From: Methanoregula sp.
GTDB lineage: Archaea; Halobacteriota; Methanomicrobia; Methanomicrobiales; Methanospirillaceae
DNA length: 43,041 nt
Assembly: GCA_028679075.1 (NCBI GenBank)
Contig: JAJRCF010000024.1
Span: 1-43,041, forward strand
Reading direction: 5' to 3'
The notes under the pieces were generated by a model that made no database searches, was not told the origin of the DNA, and saw only the letters and a program-made list of their open reading frames with translations. The translations under genes and the position numbers were made by a program. This document shows positions 24,678 through 32,365 of the stretch, one piece after another; position 1 is the stretch's first letter; every line of letters begins with the position of its first letter.

Positions 24678-25441
24678 AGGATCTCCTGTAGTTGGGCTAT
24701 CGAATCAAGGATTGTATCAGGCCGGACCATTGAGTCCTGCAGGACCTGCTGGCGGAATTTCCCGGTCCGGACAAGGATGCCGGTCATACCGGCCTGCTGC
24801 GCACCACCGACATCCGTGTAAATATCATCGCCGATCATTGCCACCTCTCCCGGCAGAAGACCCATGTCCCTGAGTGCCAGGTCAAAGAATGGTTTTGACG
24901 GCTTTCCAACAACAATGGCCTTTTTTCCCGTTGCGAATTCGAGTGCGGATACGAAAGGACCTGCAGAGAGTGACAGGCCATCATGCGCCATCCAGTACCG
25001 GTCATTTTCCAGCGCGATCAATTCCGCACCGTTCATGAGAAGCCGGAACGCGGAGTTCAGGCTTCTGTATGTCAATGCCTCACCGGCATCACCAACAATA
25101 ACAAAATCAGTTTTTTCTGAATCGTCCCGGACCCCGGCATAGACAAAGTCCTGATCAACATCCCCAGTTGTGAGAAGATGAAAATGATCCCGTCCGGTGC
25201 TTTTCATGTAAGCAATCGCCGCACGTGGCGGGGTGAAAATACTTTCTTCGGGAATTCCGAATCCCATTGCGGATAATTGTCCGGCGATGGTCTTCCGGCA
25301 TTTGCGTGTTGTGTTCGAGATAAACCGGAACTGGTATCTCTTTTCCGAGAGGTATTCGATTGCCTCACGGGCACCTTGTATGGGCTGGTTCCCCACATAC
25401 AGGACACCGTCAAGATCGATCAGTAATCCCCTGACCTTCAT
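24674..25441 (-). CDS. HAD-superfamily phosphatase, NagD/PGP type (subclass IIA)
   Basis: The 255-residue protein has HAD motif I LLIDLDGVLY (D9 nucleophile, D11 acid/base), motif II FISNTTRK, the Lys of motif III in GKPSKPFF, and motif IV GDDIYTDVGGA. A C2A cap between motifs II and III marks the NagD/p-nitrophenylphosphatase group. Likely substrates are small sugar or glycerol phosphates. It overlaps the next gene by four bases. A TATA-like GGTATAAACC at about 25507-25516 on the minus strand may be its promoter. Confidence 0.92.
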   Translation of the reverse strand: MKVRGLLIDLDGVLYVGNQPIQGAREAIEYLSEKRYQFRFISNTTRKCRKTIAGQLSAMGFGIPEESIFTPPRAAIAYMKSTGRDHFHLLTTGDVDQDFVYAGVRDDSEKTDFVIVGDAGEALTYRSLNSAFRLLMNGAELIALENDRYWMAHDGLSLSAGPFVSALEFATGKKAIVVGKPSKPFFDLALRDMGLLPGEVAMIGDDIYTDVGGAQQAGMTGILVRTGKFRQQVLQDSMVRPDTILDSIAQLQEIL

Positions 25442-25608
25442 CAGAACCCCCGGTCCCCGGTTAATGATATCTGTGAAAATGACATGTTCGCATGCGCACT
25501 ATTCCCGGTTTATACCAGAAGGATTGCATTGCCCGGCAGATTAAACGTCTCATGATACTCAAGGGGGACCGATAATCCCCTCATTGGCACTTTCACCCCG
25601 CCCACCCG

Positions 25609-25620
25609 GATATTTAAACG
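25609..25620 (+). promoter_or_regulatory. TATA box for the mrfB-mrfA-like operon
   Basis: The plus strand reads GATATTTAAACG, centred about 33 bases before the ATG at 25648. It should give a leader of only a few bases. The divergent gap 25442-25647 holds no gene that I can see. Confidence 0.6.
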
Positions 25621-25647
25621 CCCGTACCGGGATTTTCTATCCATACG

Positions 25648-26733
25648 ATGTCTGCCCTCCCCGCCCCTGCACGAATCGGCGCACTCTGGCAGCAGCGGAT
25701 GCAGGGAATGCGGGAATATGAAATTGTCCGTGACGGGAATGCATTCGGCGCCGGTTTTTCAAACTCATTTGTTTTTTCATCAGAATACGAGCAGGCCCGG
25801 CACTACCTCGAAACGCTCATCTCCTGTTACCAAGGGATGACGATCGATGAACAGTTCCACGGTAAAGAGCTCGTCAATGGTGGGGGTACCTGTTTCACCC
25901 TGGAATCCCGCCAGGATTTATTGACACCCGTATTGGATCCTGATCGTTTCAGGACAGATCTCCTTTGCGACCTGACGCTTGTCCATGGCATCGGGCCGGC
26001 GACCCGGAAGAAGCTGAATGCACGGGGATTTCATTCCATACCTGATCTGCTGGGACACCCCGTACTGAGATCGCGTGCACATGAGGTTCTGTCATGTTTA
26101 TTCGATGGAGACACCTCCACGATCATGGACATGATCGGGAGCCGGCACTCCAAATCCCATGTATCGGTTCTTGGGACTGCCGGCCTCCATGAGCCGGAAG
26201 ACTACGTATTCCTTGATATCGAGACCCTCGGGCTTTTTTCCCGCCCCATCATCCTTTTCGGGATAGGTGTCATCGATAACGGGAAACTGGTTGTGTACCA
26301 GTACCTGCTGCGAGACATCGCCGAGGAACAGGCTGCCCTCATCGCGACCGCTGGACACCTGTCCGGCGCTCGGACGGCGCTCGTCACCTTCAATGGAAAA
26401 TCCTTTGACCTTCCCTACATTGTCGATCGCCTCGCTTACTATGGGTTGGGATCTCCTGCAAAGATCCCTCACTTTGACGTCCTCCATTTCAGCCGTCGCA
26501 GATGGAAAGATCAGCTCCCCTCGCTGCGCCTTGCTGCGCTTGAACGGGAGATCCTCGGGGTCAGCCGGAGCGATGATGTGCCGGGACAGATGGTGCCCGA
26601 ATTTTACGAAACATACCTCCGCTCCGGAAATATCGGGCCGCTTGTCCCGATCGTTGAGCATAACCGGCAGGATGTGGTCTCACTTGCCCGCCTCTTCTTC
26701 CACCTGCTGGGGGAGTCCTATGGCTGTCGCTGA
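25648..26733 (+). CDS. RNase H-fold exonuclease, YprB/MrfB-like, with helix-hairpin-helix
   Basis: The 361-residue protein has a DEDD exonuclease domain. The likely catalytic residues are D190 and E192 (VFLDIETLG), D254 (NGKSFDLPY) and D342 (EHNRQDVVSL). A helix-hairpin-helix-like stretch, LVHGIGPATRKKLNARGF, lies before it at about 111-128 and could bind DNA. In Bacillus subtilis YprB (MrfB) is a metal-dependent exonuclease acting with the helicase YprA (MrfA) in mitomycin C repair. The gene overlaps the MrfA-like gene downstream by 14 bases, so the two are probably coupled. The YprB match comes from motif recognition. Confidence 0.88.
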   Translation: MSALPAPARIGALWQQRMQGMREYEIVRDGNAFGAGFSNSFVFSSEYEQARHYLETLISCYQGMTIDEQFHGKELVNGGGTCFTLESRQDLLTPVLDPDRFRTDLLCDLTLVHGIGPATRKKLNARGFHSIPDLLGHPVLRSRAHEVLSCLFDGDTSTIMDMIGSRHSKSHVSVLGTAGLHEPEDYVFLDIETLGLFSRPIILFGIGVIDNGKLVVYQYLLRDIAEEQAALIATAGHLSGARTALVTFNGKSFDLPYIVDRLAYYGLGSPAKIPHFDVLHFSRRRWKDQLPSLRLAALEREILGVSRSDDVPGQMVPEFYETYLRSGNIGPLVPIVEHNRQDVVSLARLFFHLLGESYGCR

Positions 26734-29032
26734 CCTGATCCGGCTCCTGAACGTGAACCCGGTCTACCGGACCCGGTTCGTTCATATGAAGACAACCGAG
26801 CCGGAACCTGCCCGGTACGGATTGCTGGAAACCCCCCTGTCCCCATCACTTGAGGCATACCTTGACCAGAGAGGGATCCGGCTCTACACCCACCAGTGCG
26901 AAGCGATCAATCATGTGCGGGCCGGAAAGAACGTGGTCCTCACAACGTCCACTGCGAGTGGCAAGACCCTTGCCTTTAACATCCCTGTCTTCAGTGATCT
27001 TGAAAGCCGTCCTGATGCACGGGCACTCTACCTCTATCCGACAAAGGCCCTTTCGAACGACCAGTTCCTGACTCTTGAACAGATGGGGCAGTTCACCGGC
27101 ATTGCCGCCAAACCTGCCATCTATGACGGGGACACCCCGCAGTCAAAGAGGGCCGCGATCCGTGAGCACTCCCGGATCATCATCTCCAATCCCCACGAAC
27201 TGCATCAGGTGCTGTCATGGCATGCAAAATGGCAGCCGTTCCTGTCAAACCTGGATTTCATCATCATCGATGAGGCACACCGGTATCGTGGGGTATTTGG
27301 GTCCCATATCGCCTTTGTGATACGCCGTCTCCTGCGCCTCTGCCGGCATTATGGATCGAATCCACGTTTCATCCTGTCCACGGCGACGCTTGCAAATCCG
27401 TGCGAATTTGCCCGCCATCTCACCGGGTTGGAGTTCTCGCTTGTTGATAATGACGGGTCACCCCATGGCAGGAAAAATTTCGTGTTATACAACCCGTTTT
27501 ATGACGGCATCAGCGAACGGTCCCTGCACCAGGAGACCAAGGACCTCCTTGTATCCTGTGTCAAAGAGGATCTCCAGACCCTCTGTTTCACCGGATCCCG
27601 GAAGATGGCCGAGCTGGTCACGGTCTGGGCGCGTGACGATGCACGCAGGATCTCATCACGGCTCGCAGAATCGATATCAGCATACCGGGCGGGTTTCCTT
27701 CCGGAAGAACGGCGGGTAATCGAACGACAGCTCAAAGAAGGAGTCCTGAAAGGAGTCGTTTCAACAAATGCCCTCGAGCTGGGCATCGACATCGGCTCAC
27801 TGGATGCGGTTATTATTTCCGGCTATCCCGGTACCATGATGTCAACCCGCCAGCAGGCCGGGCGAGCCGGGAGGAAAGGGGAAGAATCCCTTGCCATCCT
27901 CGTTGCACAGGCAAATCCCCTTGACCAGTACTTCATGCACCACCCGGAACAGTTCTTCGAACGCTCCCACGAGCATGCGATCATCGATACCGGCAACCCG
28001 TATATCGTCTCCGGGCACCTTCTCTGTGCTGCTGCCGAACTGCCCCTGCGGGAAGAAGCAGACCGGGATTTTTTTGGAGAACCTGTTTCCTGTTTCCCGC
28101 TGGAACTAGAATCAAATGACCTTTTGCGAAGGACATCCCGCGGCTGGGTATATGCCGGGCGCGGGCGTGCAGCGGACGTCGTGAGGCTCGACGGTGTTCC
28201 CGGCGAAACGTTCCGGGTGATGTGCCATGGCAGGCTGCTTGAGACCCTGGACCGTGCCCAGGCATACCGCGAGGCGCACAAGGGTGCGATCATGCTCCAT
28301 CAGGGCGAGACGTTTGTCGTGAACGAGATGGACCTTGAGACGCATACGATCCGGGTGACGGAAACCGATGTGGACTATTATACCCAGCCCCTCAAGGAAG
28401 TGGATCTTTCCATTATCGAAACCCTGGAGACCCGGACAGTCAACGGGGTCCGGTGTGCGTTTGGTGATGTGGAGGTGACAGAGCAGTACACCGGTTATAA
28501 GATCAAAAGAGGCGACACGATCATCGGCCTTGAACCGCTGACCCTCCCGGCCCTCACATTCAGGACGAAGGCATTCTGGTTCATCCCTCCCGGGTCCATT
28601 GAACAGAAAGTCACCGGCTCCGGCCTTGACCTTGCCGGTGGCCTGCACGGGGCGGAACACGCGATCATCGCGCTCATGCCCCTCCACGTGATGTGCGACC
28701 GGTGGGACATCGGCGGATTGTCGTCACCGGCATATGGTGCGGATGGTGAACCCGTGGTTTTTGTCTATGATGCGTATGAGGGTGGTATCGGGCTTGCGGA
28801 GAAGGCGTTCAGTATCCTCCCCCGTCTGTTCTCAAGTGCGTATGAACTCGTGAGGGACTGCCAGTGCGAGACCGGGTGCCCCTCCTGCATCTACTCCCCG
28901 AAATGCGGGAACGACAACCAACCCCTGGACAAGGATGCGACATCCCTCATTCTCCGGGAACTGTGCCGGGAACTTGAGACGAAAGGAGCCTGCCCCTCAT
29001 GTCCATCTAACCGGGAAATTACCGCGCTGTAA
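26720..29032 (+). CDS. DExH helicase with DUF1998 zinc domain, YprA/MrfA (Hrq1-related)
   Basis: The 770-residue SF2 helicase has motif I TASGKT (78-83), motif II DEAH (184-187), motif III STAT (220-223) and motif VI QQAGRAGRKG. The C-terminal DUF1998 region carries the four-cysteine cluster C714/C716/C720/C723 plus C729 (CQCETGCPSC), which binds zinc in MrfA. MrfA is a 3' to 5' helicase for crosslink or mitomycin adduct repair and is related to eukaryotic Hrq1. The ATG at 26720 has GGGGGAG five bases upstream. The frame is open far into the preceding gene, which is a shadow. It converges with the Xre gene, 11 bases away. Confidence 0.93.
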   Translation: MAVADLIRLLNVNPVYRTRFVHMKTTEPEPARYGLLETPLSPSLEAYLDQRGIRLYTHQCEAINHVRAGKNVVLTTSTASGKTLAFNIPVFSDLESRPDARALYLYPTKALSNDQFLTLEQMGQFTGIAAKPAIYDGDTPQSKRAAIREHSRIIISNPHELHQVLSWHAKWQPFLSNLDFIIIDEAHRYRGVFGSHIAFVIRRLLRLCRHYGSNPRFILSTATLANPCEFARHLTGLEFSLVDNDGSPHGRKNFVLYNPFYDGISERSLHQETKDLLVSCVKEDLQTLCFTGSRKMAELVTVWARDDARRISSRLAESISAYRAGFLPEERRVIERQLKEGVLKGVVSTNALELGIDIGSLDAVIISGYPGTMMSTRQQAGRAGRKGEESLAILVAQANPLDQYFMHHPEQFFERSHEHAIIDTGNPYIVSGHLLCAAAELPLREEADRDFFGEPVSCFPLELESNDLLRRTSRGWVYAGRGRAADVVRLDGVPGETFRVMCHGRLLETLDRAQAYREAHKGAIMLHQGETFVVNEMDLETHTIRVTETDVDYYTQPLKEVDLSIIETLETRTVNGVRCAFGDVEVTEQYTGYKIKRGDTIIGLEPLTLPALTFRTKAFWFIPPGSIEQKVTGSGLDLAGGLHGAEHAIIALMPLHVMCDRWDIGGLSSPAYGADGEPVVFVYDAYEGGIGLAEKAFSILPRLFSSAYELVRDCQCETGCPSCIYSPKCGNDNQPLDKDATSLILRELCRELETKGACPSCPSNREITAL

Positions 29033-29043
29033 CCGGTGAGATG

Positions 29044-29277
29044 TCAGTCCACCAGCACGACCCGGCTCTGGGGTGTCTCCGGCTCGTCGTCAAAGATGAA
29101 CAATTCATCGATCGTTGCATTCAGTGTTTTTGCCACGTCGTGGGCAAGTTTGAGTGACGGGTTGTATTTACCCTGTTCCAAAAAAACGATCGTCTCCCGG
29201 CGTACACCGACGATCTTTGCAAGGTCGTCCTGTGTCAGTGAGAGCCGGTTGCGGTATTCCCTGATCTTTGTCTGCAC
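29044..29277 (-). CDS. Xre/Cro-type helix-turn-helix regulator
   Basis: The 77-residue protein is a compact HTH_XRE domain: [32 protein letters not shown] holds the two helices. It ends in a short acidic tail ([10 protein letters not shown]). Such small regulators are paired with DUF2178 membrane proteins in many prokaryotes and may control their own operon. It lies 27 bases after the DUF2178 gene. The two 18-base repeats at 29707-29756 are candidate operators. Confidence 0.95.
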   Translation of the reverse strand: MQTKIREYRNRLSLTQDDLAKIVGVRRETIVFLEQGKYNPSLKLAHDVAKTLNATIDELFIFDDEPETPQSRVVLVD

Positions 29278-29304
29278 AATATTACCCCTTTACCTCTGAG
29301 ATCA

Positions 29305-29700
29305 TCAGTCAACATCGCCTTTCCGGAAGAGATATGTCTGGTAGATCACAGCGGACAGTGCCAGGACAACAACTGACAAGGCAAGTGCATTCTGGGTACT
29401 GAGCCTGAATATGTTGAGGTAATCCAGCCAGAAGAGGCCGAACATGAAGAAGAGGCCGGTCAGCCATGCATAGGTAATGCCGTACGCACCGATCTTCTTT
29501 GACCGTTCATCGGATTCCGGATCATCGCCGTATTTCCGGTGGCGGGAGATCCCGGTGATCAGGAATGCGAGACCTGCACAGAGAAGGATGGAACCGATGA
29601 TCGCTTCCCCTGCGGTCAGCAGGATCGAGACAATGCCGCTGATCAACATCAACGCTCCGATAATGATCCGGTAGAGGTTTCTTGGTTTCATGGCTCTCAC
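29305..29700 (-). CDS. DUF2178 family membrane protein
   Basis: The 131-residue protein has four hydrophobic segments (about 11-31, 33-50, 74-94 and 104-124) split by a charged loop with DDPESDERSKKIGAY, a DUF2178 hallmark. The start is GTG 29700, or the ATG nine bases later (29691). The function of DUF2178 is unknown. The partner Xre gene follows. The promoter lies between the two 18-base repeats. Confidence 0.85.
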   Translation of the reverse strand: MRAMKPRNLYRIIIGALMLISGIVSILLTAGEAIIGSILLCAGLAFLITGISRHRKYGDDPESDERSKKIGAYGITYAWLTGLFFMFGLFWLDYLNIFRLSTQNALALSVVVLALSAVIYQTYLFRKGDVD

Positions 29701-29706
29701 GTTTGT

Positions 29707-29756
29707 ATGTTATCTATTTCTAACACCGATCTATATTAATGTTATCTATTTCTAAC
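29707..29756. promoter_or_regulatory. Two identical 18-base repeats flanking a TATA box; likely Xre operators
   Basis: ATGTTATCTATTTCTAAC occurs exactly at 29707-29724 and again at 29739-29756, 32 bases apart, about three DNA turns. Each contains an imperfect dyad GTTA-n8-TAAC. A minus-strand TATA box (TTAATATAGATC, 29729-29740) lies between them, and the DUF2178 transcription start would fall within the first copy. This is a classic layout for repression by a small Xre dimer. The second copy also lies 106 bases from the phosphoribulokinase start. Confidence 0.8.
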
Positions 29757-29861
29757 TTAGATTTGGAAAATGTTTTAATTAGATCACGTTTTACCGTTAT
29801 TATCCGTGTTGCTCCTTTCACAGGGTCTTATTATGGAGATGAAATACACAGATACTTACCA

Positions 29862-30827
29862 ATGGACGAGCTGCCGAACTTCAAGGAGATCATTGCCCAC
29901 TCCCCCGTTGTCTTCACTATCGGTGTTGCCGGGGACAGCGGATCCGGAAAGACCACGTTTACGAACGCGATCCGGCAGATATTCGGGCCAACCCTGGTAT
30001 CCACCATCACGCTGGACGATTACCACAAGTACGACCGGGAGGAACGGAAACGGCGTGACGTCACCCCCCTCCACCCGGATGCCAACAATCTCACCCGGCT
30101 GGAGGAGGACATCACCCGGCTGAAGGGAGGACTCCCCATAGAAAAACCGGTATACAACCACACCACCGGCCGGTTCGATCCACCAGTCTCGTTCTCCCCG
30201 CAGAAGATCCTGATCCTCGAAGGGCTTCACACGCTCTATACCCCGCGCCTCCGGGAACTGATGGACTTCTCCATCTTTGTCGACCCGGAAAAGGAAGTGA
30301 AATATGCGTGGAAACGGCTCCGCGATATGGAACGCAGGGGCTACAGCTCAACGGAAGTGACCGAGGAGATCGTCCGGCGCGAGAAGGATTACGATACGTA
30401 CATCGCGCCGCAGCGGTGCGAAGCGGACGCGATCATCCGGATCGCGCACTCAAAGTACGGGAAAGACAAGGGTCCTGAAAGGAATGTCTATAACATCTCC
30501 CTCATGCAGAACCGGATGCGCCGCACGATTACGGATATCGATCTCAACATCGACCTGTTCTCGCTCCTCTCGTTCCATGACCGGGATTTCCTGATCGAGT
30601 TCTCCACGCAGTTCGTGGACTGCGCGAAGATGCGGGCGCTCACGTTTGATGGCGAAATGAACTACGATACGATCCATAAGCTGGAGAAGAGCATCGAGTA
30701 CCAGACCGGCGTCCACCCGATCGCCATGTTCGAGGGGCGGGAAACGGCTACCCCTACGGATATCATCCAGCTCATCCTCTCCTGGCGCATCATCCACCGC
30801 CGGATCTTCATCCGGGAACGGGCTTGA
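29862..30827 (+). CDS. prk: Phosphoribulokinase (archaeal, uridine-kinase-like)
   Basis: The 321-residue kinase has the P-loop GDSGSGKTTF (24-33) and the catalytic-region pattern TLDDYHKYDREERKRRDVTPLHPDANN, typical of phosphoribulokinase, where uridine kinases differ. In Methanospirillum and relatives this enzyme makes ribulose-1,5-bisphosphate for the reductive hexulose-phosphate pathway with RuBisCO. No RuBisCO or hexulose-phosphate genes are in the window. The frame opens at 29739 inside the operator repeats, but the first 41 residues are A/T-rich translation of promoter DNA. The ATG at 29862 (MDELPNFKEI) is therefore chosen; TCTTATTATGG about 30 bases before it could be the TATA box. Confidence 0.88.
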   Translation: MDELPNFKEIIAHSPVVFTIGVAGDSGSGKTTFTNAIRQIFGPTLVSTITLDDYHKYDREERKRRDVTPLHPDANNLTRLEEDITRLKGGLPIEKPVYNHTTGRFDPPVSFSPQKILILEGLHTLYTPRLRELMDFSIFVDPEKEVKYAWKRLRDMERRGYSSTEVTEEIVRREKDYDTYIAPQRCEADAIIRIAHSKYGKDKGPERNVYNISLMQNRMRRTITDIDLNIDLFSLLSFHDRDFLIEFSTQFVDCAKMRALTFDGEMNYDTIHKLEKSIEYQTGVHPIAMFEGRETATPTDIIQLILSWRIIHRRIFIRERA

Positions 30828-30907
30828 CCCCCCCTTTTACGGTGCATGACCTGAATGGCGACAATACTTTGTTGTGTTCCCGCAACCTATCAGGATGAAT
30901 ACATTTT

Positions 30908-32365
30908 ATGGTCTCACTGCTTCACGTCGATTCTGATAAAACGCTTCAGGTCGCTCTTAAAGAGTACCTCGACAGTTGCGGCGGGATCTCTGTCGTATCG
31001 GTTAATTCAGCACCCGAAGCCATCGACCTGTTCCGGACAACCTGGTTCGATATCATTGTCTCCGAATACCGGTTGCCCGTAATGGATGGCCTGACCTTTC
31101 TTGAAGTGCTGCGGCGCAATGAGAAGAACCGGACCCCGTTTATATTCTTTGCAAAGAAGGCAGATCACAACGCCGTGATCAACGCCCTGAATACCGGTGC
31201 CACCTTCTATGTGCTCAAGGGCCGGGAACCAAAAAAAGAGTTCATGGTCCTCAAGCATTTCATCTACCAGGCGATCCAGCAGAAACGGCTGGAGGATGTC
31301 CTCAGGGAGCGGGAGAAACAGTACCGCAGTGTAGTCGAGGACCAGTCGGAATTTATCTTCCGGTTCCTCCCGGATGGCACGATTGTCTTTGCCAATGATG
31401 CATATTGCACCTATTTTGATAAACCGCATGAGGTGATCGTAGGACGGAACATCCTGGAAAGTATCTCACCGGATCACCGGGACGCGTTCTTCAGCCAGCT
31501 GCGAAGCCTGACCCGCGAGAACCCGGTCCGGACATTTGATTCGCGCATGCTCTCCAGTGATGGGACAACCCTCTGGCAGCAGTGGAGCTACCGGGCTCTT
31601 TTCAGTGATCAGTCGCAGCCCATCGAATACCAGGCGGTCGGACGGGACATCACTGCCCAGAAAAATACAGAATTTGCCCTTGTGGAGGCCCACCGGAACC
31701 TGGGTGTGATGAATACCATCACCCGTCATGATGTCCTTAACCAGCTCACCGCGGTCTTCAGTTACCTGGAACTTGCCCGGCAATCCCCCACAGGGGGGAA
31801 GGTAGCCGAGTTTCTCGATAAGGCGAGCCACGCAGCAGAGACCATCCGCGGGCAGATCATCTTTACCAAGGAATACCAGGAGATCGGCAGCAATGCCGCC
31901 CAGTGGCAGAGCCTTGATGCGCTGGTGAAAAAAGCCGTATCGGGGCTGGACCTTTCCGGCATCCATATCGATTATCCTCCTGGCAATCTTGGGATCTTTG
32001 CGGATCCTCTCGTGGAGAAGGTGTTCTACAACCTGGTGGAAAATTCCCTCCGCCATGGCAAGACGGTCTCAGAGATCCATATCTCCTGGTGCGAAGGTGC
32101 GGACGGCCTGGTGATCGTGTACGAAGACAACGGCGTCGGCGTGCCGGAAGGAGTGAAAGAGAAGATATTCCGGCGTGAATACTTCCAGAACACCGGGCTT
32201 GGCCTGTACCTTATCCGGGAGATCCTTGCGATCACCGGTATCCGGATCCGGGAATGCGGGATACCGGGCAAGGGGGCGAGGTTTGAGATGGATGTTCCGC
32301 CGGGCAATTACGGATTCAAGACTGACGAGGACGTGTCGGAATCTGATCCGGAAAAAAAGGAATAA
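30908..32365 (+). CDS. Sensor histidine kinase with degenerate receiver domain and PAS domain
   Basis: The 485-residue protein has a receiver domain (1-115), a PAS domain (about 135-250), a phosphoacceptor helix with H274 in TRHDVLNQLT, and a HATPase domain with N379 (FYNLVENS), DNGVG (407-411) and GLGL (430-433). The layout is common in Methanomicrobia. The receiver keeps D8, D10 and K104, but E53 (codon GAA, 31064) replaces the phosphoacceptor Asp and A82 replaces the conserved Ser/Thr. It should not be phosphorylated in the usual way and may act as a fixed or sensing domain. No membrane segment is seen. The signal and its partner are unknown. Confidence 0.94.
   Translation: MVSLLHVDSDKTLQVALKEYLDSCGGISVVSVNSAPEAIDLFRTTWFDIIVSEYRLPVMDGLTFLEVLRRNEKNRTPFIFFAKKADHNAVINALNTGATFYVLKGREPKKEFMVLKHFIYQAIQQKRLEDVLREREKQYRSVVEDQSEFIFRFLPDGTIVFANDAYCTYFDKPHEVIVGRNILESISPDHRDAFFSQLRSLTRENPVRTFDSRMLSSDGTTLWQQWSYRALFSDQSQPIEYQAVGRDITAQKNTEFALVEAHRNLGVMNTITRHDVLNQLTAVFSYLELARQSPTGGKVAEFLDKASHAAETIRGQIIFTKEYQEIGSNAAQWQSLDALVKKAVSGLDLSGIHIDYPPGNLGIFADPLVEKVFYNLVENSLRHGKTVSEIHISWCEGADGLVIVYEDNGVGVPEGVKEKIFRREYFQNTGLGLYLIREILAITGIRIRECGIPGKGARFEMDVPPGNYGFKTDEDVSESDPEKKE
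32352..32358 (-). terminator. T-tract terminator for the sepS operon, inside the kinase gene's 3' end
   Basis: Seven T on the minus strand, seven bases past the sepS stop. The stop codons of the convergent kinase and sepS genes touch with no base between them, so each terminator must lie in the other's coding region. Confidence 0.45.

Noticed and set aside
26267-26719. Long upstream extension of the MrfA-like reading frame
   Set aside because: It lies wholly within the exonuclease gene in another frame; the Shine-Dalgarno and family start point to ATG 26720.
29739-29861. N-terminal extension of phosphoribulokinase
   Set aside because: It would translate the operator repeat and promoter DNA; the kinase fold begins after ATG 29862.
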